Below, one piece after another: positions 34,962 through 39,178 of a stretch of 39,178 nucleotides of DNA; the stretch's first letter is position 1; each line of letters starts with the position of its first letter. The stretch comes from a bacterium (GTDB taxonomy: Bacteria; CLD3; SB21): positions 20,410 through 59,587 of the forward strand of contig JAEUSJ010000004.1 in assembly GCA_016788215.1 (NCBI GenBank), written 5' to 3'. The notes beneath the pieces were generated by a model. It did not search any database and had not been told where the DNA came from. It saw only the letters and a list, made by a program, of their open reading frames with translations. The position numbers and the translations under genes are program-made.

Positions 34962-37636
34962 TCGGTAAGACGATTCTTCAATACGAAATCCTCGAACAGC
35001 TTGGTGAAGGCGGCATGGGCGTCGTTTACAAAGCCAAAGACACCAAGCTTGATCGCATGGTCGCGCTGAAATTCCTGCCGGCCAACGTTTCCTCTACGGA
35101 TGCCGACCGCCAGCGATTCATGCAGGAAGCCAAATCCGCCGCAACGCTGAGCCATCCGAATATTTGTACCGTCTACGATGTGCAGGAATTTGACGGACAA
35201 CTTTTTATTGCGATGGAATATATCGAAGGAGAAACGCTTCGTGACAGAAAAAATAATATCTCATTTAAACAATCTATTGATATCGGTATTCAGGTAGCAG
35301 AAGCTCTTGCCGCCGCGCATGAGAAAGGAATTATACACCGTGATATCAAACCGGAAAATGTAATGCTCCGCAAGGACGGACGCGCACAGATCATGGATTT
35401 CGGGCTGGCGAAACAGCAAGGCGCTTCGCGGCTGACCAAACAAGGAAGCACCGTCGGCACGATCGGTTACATGTCGCCGGAACAGGTGCAGGGATTTAAT
35501 GTGGATCACCGCACGGATATTTTTTCCTTTGGCGTATTGTTGTATGAACTTGTATCCGGACAGTCGCCCTTCAAAGGTATGCACGAGACCGCAATCATTT
35601 ATGAGATCGTTAATGTGGACGCGGAACCCGTTTCCATTATCAAACCCGATCTACCGACCGACCTCGACGCGATACTGCTTGAGTGTCTCGCCAAAGATCC
35701 AGACGAACGTTACCAGTCTGCCAAAGAAATCGTCAAAGACCTGCGAAAGTTAAAAAGGGAATCCAGCAAACAAACCGCCAGCCGTGTTCTTGCCGTACGT
35801 CAAAGCCAGATTAATTCCGGCATACGCCCGCAGACGGCCGTATTCGAAACCGTGCATGAGAAAAAACCTTTTTCATTTAATATCTGGATGCTCGTTTCCG
35901 CGCTGTCCATTCTGTCGTTGTTGGTTCTGCTAACAACCTATTTTCTTTTTGTAAAAACGGAACCCGAATTAATGAGATTATCCTTTGAATCTCCTGCAGG
36001 TGAATTTTTTAATTCTTCCGTTGGAGGTCATATGGAAATTTCTCCTGATGGAAAAGCGATCGCATTTGTAGCTTCCGATTCGCTGGGTAGGGATCATTTA
36101 TGGGTTCGTCCGATACACTCATCTATGCCGGTTCTCTTGCAAGGAACAGAAAATGCATATTATCCGTTCTGGTCATGGGATAGTAAAATGATCGCCTATT
36201 TTGCTGAAGGCAAACTCAAAAAAATTGACGCCGGAGGTGGCCCTTCCTTCACTATTTGTGAGGCTGGAAGCGGAAGGGGCGGCGCATGGAACCGAGACGG
36301 TATAATTGTATTTGCGCCAGTCAGCGGCGGACCGCTGCATCAGGTTCCATCGGCCGGAGGAACGTCCAGGCAATTAACTTTTTTGGATTCTACAGAATTT
36401 GAAGTAAATCACCGTTGGCCCTGTTTTTTGCCAGACCAAGATCATTTTTTCTATTCTGTTCAAACCACCAAGGCTTCACTTGCTGAGGACGCGGAACATA
36501 TTCGGATCGGCTCATTAAGTGACGCCCAAAACAAGATCATCATCCGCGCATCAAGCAACACAGCTTACAATCATGGTTGGGTTATGTACTACAAACAAAA
36601 CTCACTGTTGGCTCAACGGTTCAGTGAGGGATCATTGGAATTGAAAGGAGAGCCGATACCGATTCTCGAAAACCTTTTGTACGCTCAGGTTCGAAGCAAA
36701 GCGGCGTTTTCGCTATCGCAAAATAATCGTCTGGTTTTTCTTGGAACTTCAAGTGCCGACAATGAAATGGTCGTATATGGCTCTAACGGCGTCATTCAGC
36801 ATATTATCAAATCTAAAGTTGCAGATATAACCGCAGCATTCTCCTATGATGGAAACTATATAGCTACCGATGCATCCGAAACCGGAGGTAAAAACTCGGA
36901 CCTTTGGATTCATGATATCCAACGTAACAGCGACACACGGTTGACTTTTGACAAAGCGGATGAAATAGTGCCGCAGTGGACCCCCGACGGCAGCAAGATC
37001 TATTTTAGTTCAAACCGAACCGGCGTGTATTCTGTGTATGAAAAGAACAGCAACGGAACCGGAGATGAAAAATTAGTTTACGGGTCATCCGCCCCCGCCT
37101 ACATTACGGATGTCTCCTCCGACGGAAAAAAATTAATGCTCTCGCTCAATACACAAGGCGCTCAAAAATGGGATATCGGCTCATATGACCTTGCTGAAAA
37201 TAAATTCACGTCGCTGCTGACTTCTGAATTCAGTGAATGGATTGGAAAATTTTCACCCGACGGAAAATGGTATGCCTATCAATCCAACGAAACGGGGAAA
37301 TACGAAATATATATTCGGCCGACGGACGGATCGCCCAGCAAATGGCAGGTCTCGACTAATGGGGGCACAGGGCCGACCTGGTTGAGCAGCGGGAAAGAAA
37401 TTATTTTCAGTCTCAATGATCAGCAAATTATTTCAGTTCCGGTCTCTGCTGCCGGTAATCAGATTGTCATCGGCCAGTCTAAACTGCTTCTGAAACTCGA
37501 TACCGGGTTTCAGACGGGCGTGCTGAATATATCCAGGGACGGGAAAAAGATATTGGTTCGTCGCTCGTTAAATATCCAAGCCCTAAAAAGCGCCTCGCTT
37601 ATTTTTAATTGGCAGAATTTAGTGGAGAAAAAATAG
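34958..37636 (+). CDS. Hanks-type Ser/Thr kinase with TolB/PD40 beta-propeller sensor
   Basis: 892-residue membrane kinase, third of the array. Active-site residues are complete: GEGGMG (16-21), Lys38, HRDIKPEN with Asp129, DFG near 147 and SPEQ. A membrane span lies at about 308-330. Outside is a beta-propeller with WD40-like/PD40 strands (about 345-885), seen as repeated forms such as ISPDGKAIAFVA, WTPDGSKIYFSS, FSPDGKWYAYQS and ISRDGKKILV. Propellers of this kind bind proteins or glycans, but the ligand is unknown. Translationally coupled to the preceding kinase through ATGA. A composite repeat lies after the stop. Confidence 0.93.
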   Translation: MIGKTILQYEILEQLGEGGMGVVYKAKDTKLDRMVALKFLPANVSSTDADRQRFMQEAKSAATLSHPNICTVYDVQEFDGQLFIAMEYIEGETLRDRKNNISFKQSIDIGIQVAEALAAAHEKGIIHRDIKPENVMLRKDGRAQIMDFGLAKQQGASRLTKQGSTVGTIGYMSPEQVQGFNVDHRTDIFSFGVLLYELVSGQSPFKGMHETAIIYEIVNVDAEPVSIIKPDLPTDLDAILLECLAKDPDERYQSAKEIVKDLRKLKRESSKQTASRVLAVRQSQINSGIRPQTAVFETVHEKKPFSFNIWMLVSALSILSLLVLLTTYFLFVKTEPELMRLSFESPAGEFFNSSVGGHMEISPDGKAIAFVASDSLGRDHLWVRPIHSSMPVLLQGTENAYYPFWSWDSKMIAYFAEGKLKKIDAGGGPSFTICEAGSGRGGAWNRDGIIVFAPVSGGPLHQVPSAGGTSRQLTFLDSTEFEVNHRWPCFLPDQDHFFYSVQTTKASLAEDAEHIRIGSLSDAQNKIIIRASSNTAYNHGWVMYYKQNSLLAQRFSEGSLELKGEPIPILENLLYAQVRSKAAFSLSQNNRLVFLGTSSADNEMVVYGSNGVIQHIIKSKVADITAAFSYDGNYIATDASETGGKNSDLWIHDIQRNSDTRLTFDKADEIVPQWTPDGSKIYFSSNRTGVYSVYEKNSNGTGDEKLVYGSSAPAYITDVSSDGKKLMLSLNTQGAQKWDIGSYDLAENKFTSLLTSEFSEWIGKFSPDGKWYAYQSNETGKYEIYIRPTDGSPSKWQVSTNGGTGPTWLSSGKEIIFSLNDQQIISVPVSAAGNQIVIGQSKLLLKLDTGFQTGVLNISRDGKKILVRRSLNIQALKSASLIFNWQNLVEKK

Positions 37637-37657
37637 CAGCGTATTGGACACTGATCA

Positions 37658-37832
37658 TTGATAAATGTGCTTATCGGGTTTACTCACATACGTCATGGTG
37701 AGCCCTTCGGCGGGGCTCAGGACAGGCTTGTCGAACCATGACCAAGTTTAGTAAAATCAGTCTTCGACTTCGCTCAGACTGAAGTGTTCTCTTCCATTTG
37801 TGAGCCAGCCCGATAAGCACGTTGATAAATGT
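37658..37832. repeat. MITE-like composite repeat with nested palindromes
   Basis: Terminal inverted arms GTGCTTATCGGG (37667-37678) and CCCGATAAGCAC (37809-37820) are perfect over 12 bases. They are bordered by the direct repeat TTGATAAATGT (37658-37668 and 37822-37832), which looks like a target duplication. Inside are two smaller palindromes: TCATGGT and ACCATGA (37693-37741, containing GAGCCC and GGGCTC), and TCAGTCT and AGACTGA (37757-37782). No coding sequence. Confidence 0.65.
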
Positions 37833-37883
37833 TAGTATTCACCGATACCGGAAATATTAATAACTACCATAAAGGATAAAGCA

Positions 37884-38981
37884 ATGGAACTCAACAGCAA
37901 AAAACTTGAACGAACGTCGCGTATTGTTCACTATTCTATTTCAACAATACTTGCATTATTTCTCATTCTTCTTTCCAATCGAATTATTGATGACTTGGAT
38001 ACGGCGGCAACGAGGCCGGAGACCGCGCACTTTGAGGATCACACAAAACTGGCGGATCTTAATAACAAAATTAGTGAAATCAATATTGATATTGAAAATT
38101 TAAGCGCCAAGAAAAGCACCATTGAGCATACCATAGCGGCCGCAAGAGAAAATTACACGAACGAAAAGCAGTCGTTCGATAATTGGGTCCAAACCAGAAA
38201 AACGTTGGGCTCACCGGACAAAGACCAGGAAGTGATAAAACGTGCAAAAAAACTGGACGAATTTTATAAGGTCGAAGAAGATTGGCGTGCACAGCTTAAT
38301 GTAAGACAGCTGGAAATTGACGCCAAATTAAAACAACAAGAGGAAATCCAGAATCTGATTTTTCAAGAAACTCAGGCGGCTGAAAAAGAATACTATAAGG
38401 AACTTAAAAAATACGACCTTAAAGTTTTCCTGATCAGGCTGCTTTTTGTTGGCCCAATTCTAGTGTTGGGCATTTTCTTTTTTGTCCGCTTTAGGCGGCA
38501 TAAATATTCGCCCTTATTTTTTGGTTTTACTTTGTTTTCCTTATATGCTTTTTTCTTCGGACTGGTTCCCTATTTACCAAGTTATGGCGGTTATGTCCGC
38601 TATGCCGTTGGGGTCATACTCTCGATAGGAATTGGTTACTACGCCATTAAAACGATTCGGCAATTTATTGAACAGAAGCAGGCAGAGCTAAAGGTTTCGA
38701 CTGAAGAAAGAGCGAAGAATGTACAAACCGACATAGCTGAAAAGGCATTGGAGAATCATTTCTGCCCTTCCTGCGGCAAGGACTTTTTAATTAAAAAATG
38801 GGAATTCCCTTTTAAGAATGTTGACAACGACTCTTACAAACTTGTAACTGATTTTTGCAGACATTGCGGGCTTGTCCTATTTTCAAACTGCAGTGCGTGC
38901 GGAAATAAGAACTTTGCACATTTACCTTTTTGTTCCTCGTGCGGAGCAAAAACAACCGGAAGCAAATTAGCGGGTAAGTGA
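37884..38981 (+). CDS. Membrane protein with coiled coil and C-terminal zinc ribbons
   Basis: I do not recognise a named family. The 365 residues show a membrane segment near 16-34 (SISTILALFLILLSNRII). A long coiled coil follows (about 55-180, rich in E, K, Q and A). Three further hydrophobic segments lie at about 184-205, 210-230 and 238-255. The C-terminal domain (about 290-360) carries four CxxC pairs: FCPSCGKDF, FCRHCGLVL, NCSACGNKN and FCSSCGAKT, compatible with two zinc ribbons. AAGGAT precedes ATG. With the coiled coil between the first and second spans, it is probably extracytoplasmic and the zinc ribbons cytoplasmic or the reverse, depending on topology. Its place between kinase genes suggests an accessory or substrate, but this is only context. 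Confidence 0.75.
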   Translation: MELNSKKLERTSRIVHYSISTILALFLILLSNRIIDDLDTAATRPETAHFEDHTKLADLNNKISEINIDIENLSAKKSTIEHTIAAARENYTNEKQSFDNWVQTRKTLGSPDKDQEVIKRAKKLDEFYKVEEDWRAQLNVRQLEIDAKLKQQEEIQNLIFQETQAAEKEYYKELKKYDLKVFLIRLLFVGPILVLGIFFFVRFRRHKYSPLFFGFTLFSLYAFFFGLVPYLPSYGGYVRYAVGVILSIGIGYYAIKTIRQFIEQKQAELKVSTEERAKNVQTDIAEKALENHFCPSCGKDFLIKKWEFPFKNVDNDSYKLVTDFCRHCGLVLFSNCSACGNKNFAHLPFCSSCGAKTTGSKLAGK

Positions 38982-39066
38982 AGCCCAGGGCAAAAAAAAG
39001 TAATCAGCGATACCTTGATTCAAAAAATAAATCGAGACCGGCTGCGTTATCAATAGGAATAGACTC

Positions 39067-39178
39067 ATGATCGGACCAACGATTTCTCAAAACAAAATTC
39101 TAAAAAAACTCCCGCTTCCAGCGGGACAGGTCGGTGAAGGCGGACCCGTCCGCCGAAGCACTATAACACAAAGGACAT
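39067..39178 (+). pseudogene. Start of a fourth Hanks-type kinase, altered by hairpin insertions (continues beyond window)
   Basis: The frame starts MIGPTISQNKILKKL, matching the shared N-terminus of the three upstream kinases. Seven extra residues (PLPAGQV) follow before GEGG. The extra 21 bases contain a hairpin (CCCGCT 39111-39116, AGCGGG 39120-39125). A second hairpin (GGCGGAC 39139-39145, GTCCGCC 39148-39154) sits where the conserved MGVVY codons should be, so the third glycine of the nucleotide loop is lost. The following bases still resemble the KAHDTKLD coding region but out of frame. The frame is open to the window end, so it is partial; most likely it is a decayed kinase gene. A re-start or assembly error remains possible. 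Confidence 0.55.

Noticed and set aside
1-39178. tRNA, rRNA or other classical RNA genes in the spacers
   Set aside because: No cloverleaf landmarks or conserved RNA motifs were seen in any spacer on reading both strands; a covariance-model scan would be decisive.

Overview
The window looks like a chromosomal segment from a Gram-negative bacterium of the Fibrobacterota-Chlorobiota-Bacteroidota (FCB) neighbourhood, for example Ignavibacteriota, KSB1 or a relative. The evidence is the combination of a DUF5916 outer-membrane protein, a carboxypeptidase-regulatory/DUF5686 protein, lipoprotein SurA-like isomerases, an ABC permease fused to an M1 peptidase, and Hanks-type kinases joined to TPR or TolB-propeller sensors. 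The phylum is an inference from gene content; there is no rRNA, tRNA or marker gene in the window to fix it.

Layout. (1) Bases 2-9552 are housekeeping and envelope genes: the 3' part of a glycogen debranching enzyme, a CoA-type Nudix hydrolase and a DUF5916 protein on +; a tight TerC, PPIase, PPIase operon on -; and a GlcD-type FAD oxidase on +. (2) Bases 9549-19451 are a divergent regulatory island. An ECF sigma factor and its zinc-type anti-sigma factor run on +. Facing them on - are five genes: DUF6249, a secreted protein with 34-residue ISSSS repeats, an ABC ATPase, an ABC permease-M1 peptidase fusion, and a CarboxypepD_reg/DUF5686 protein. The 194-bp divergent spacer carries three copies of one ECF-type promoter (TGCAAC, AAC and GTC exactly 17 bases apart, GTCTA), two facing the five-gene operon and one facing the sigma gene. 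This is the clearest self-contained system in the window. (3) Bases 19422-19820 are an imperfect tandem duplication of a convergent gene junction, containing a palindromic repeat. (4) Bases 19781-24112 hold oligopeptidase B, a PEBP-family protein and a GAF-SpoIIE phosphatase. (5) Bases 24118-28312 are an accessory block: a REP-like inverted repeat, a single-chain type IIG/ISP-like restriction-modification enzyme of mosaic base composition, and a REP-associated tyrosine transposase whose gene has been invaded by tandem half-copies of a REP palindrome. (6) Bases 28743-39178 are an array of Hanks-type Ser/Thr kinases with closely similar N-termini but different extracytoplasmic parts (TolB-N/FlgO-like plus TPR, CsgG-like plus TPR, TolB/PD40 propeller). 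It is interrupted by a second transposase flanked by inverted REPs, a MITE-like composite repeat and a coiled-coil/zinc-ribbon membrane protein. It ends in a fourth kinase start that carries two small hairpin sequences and appears damaged.

How it works together. The ECF island reads as an envelope-associated response in which the anti-sigma factor releases the sigma factor, which then activates its own operon and the transporter/peptidase operon. The kinase array reads as lineage-specific expansion of one-component membrane sensors. REP palindromes and their transposases are threaded through the accessory right half and have altered coding sequence in at least two places.
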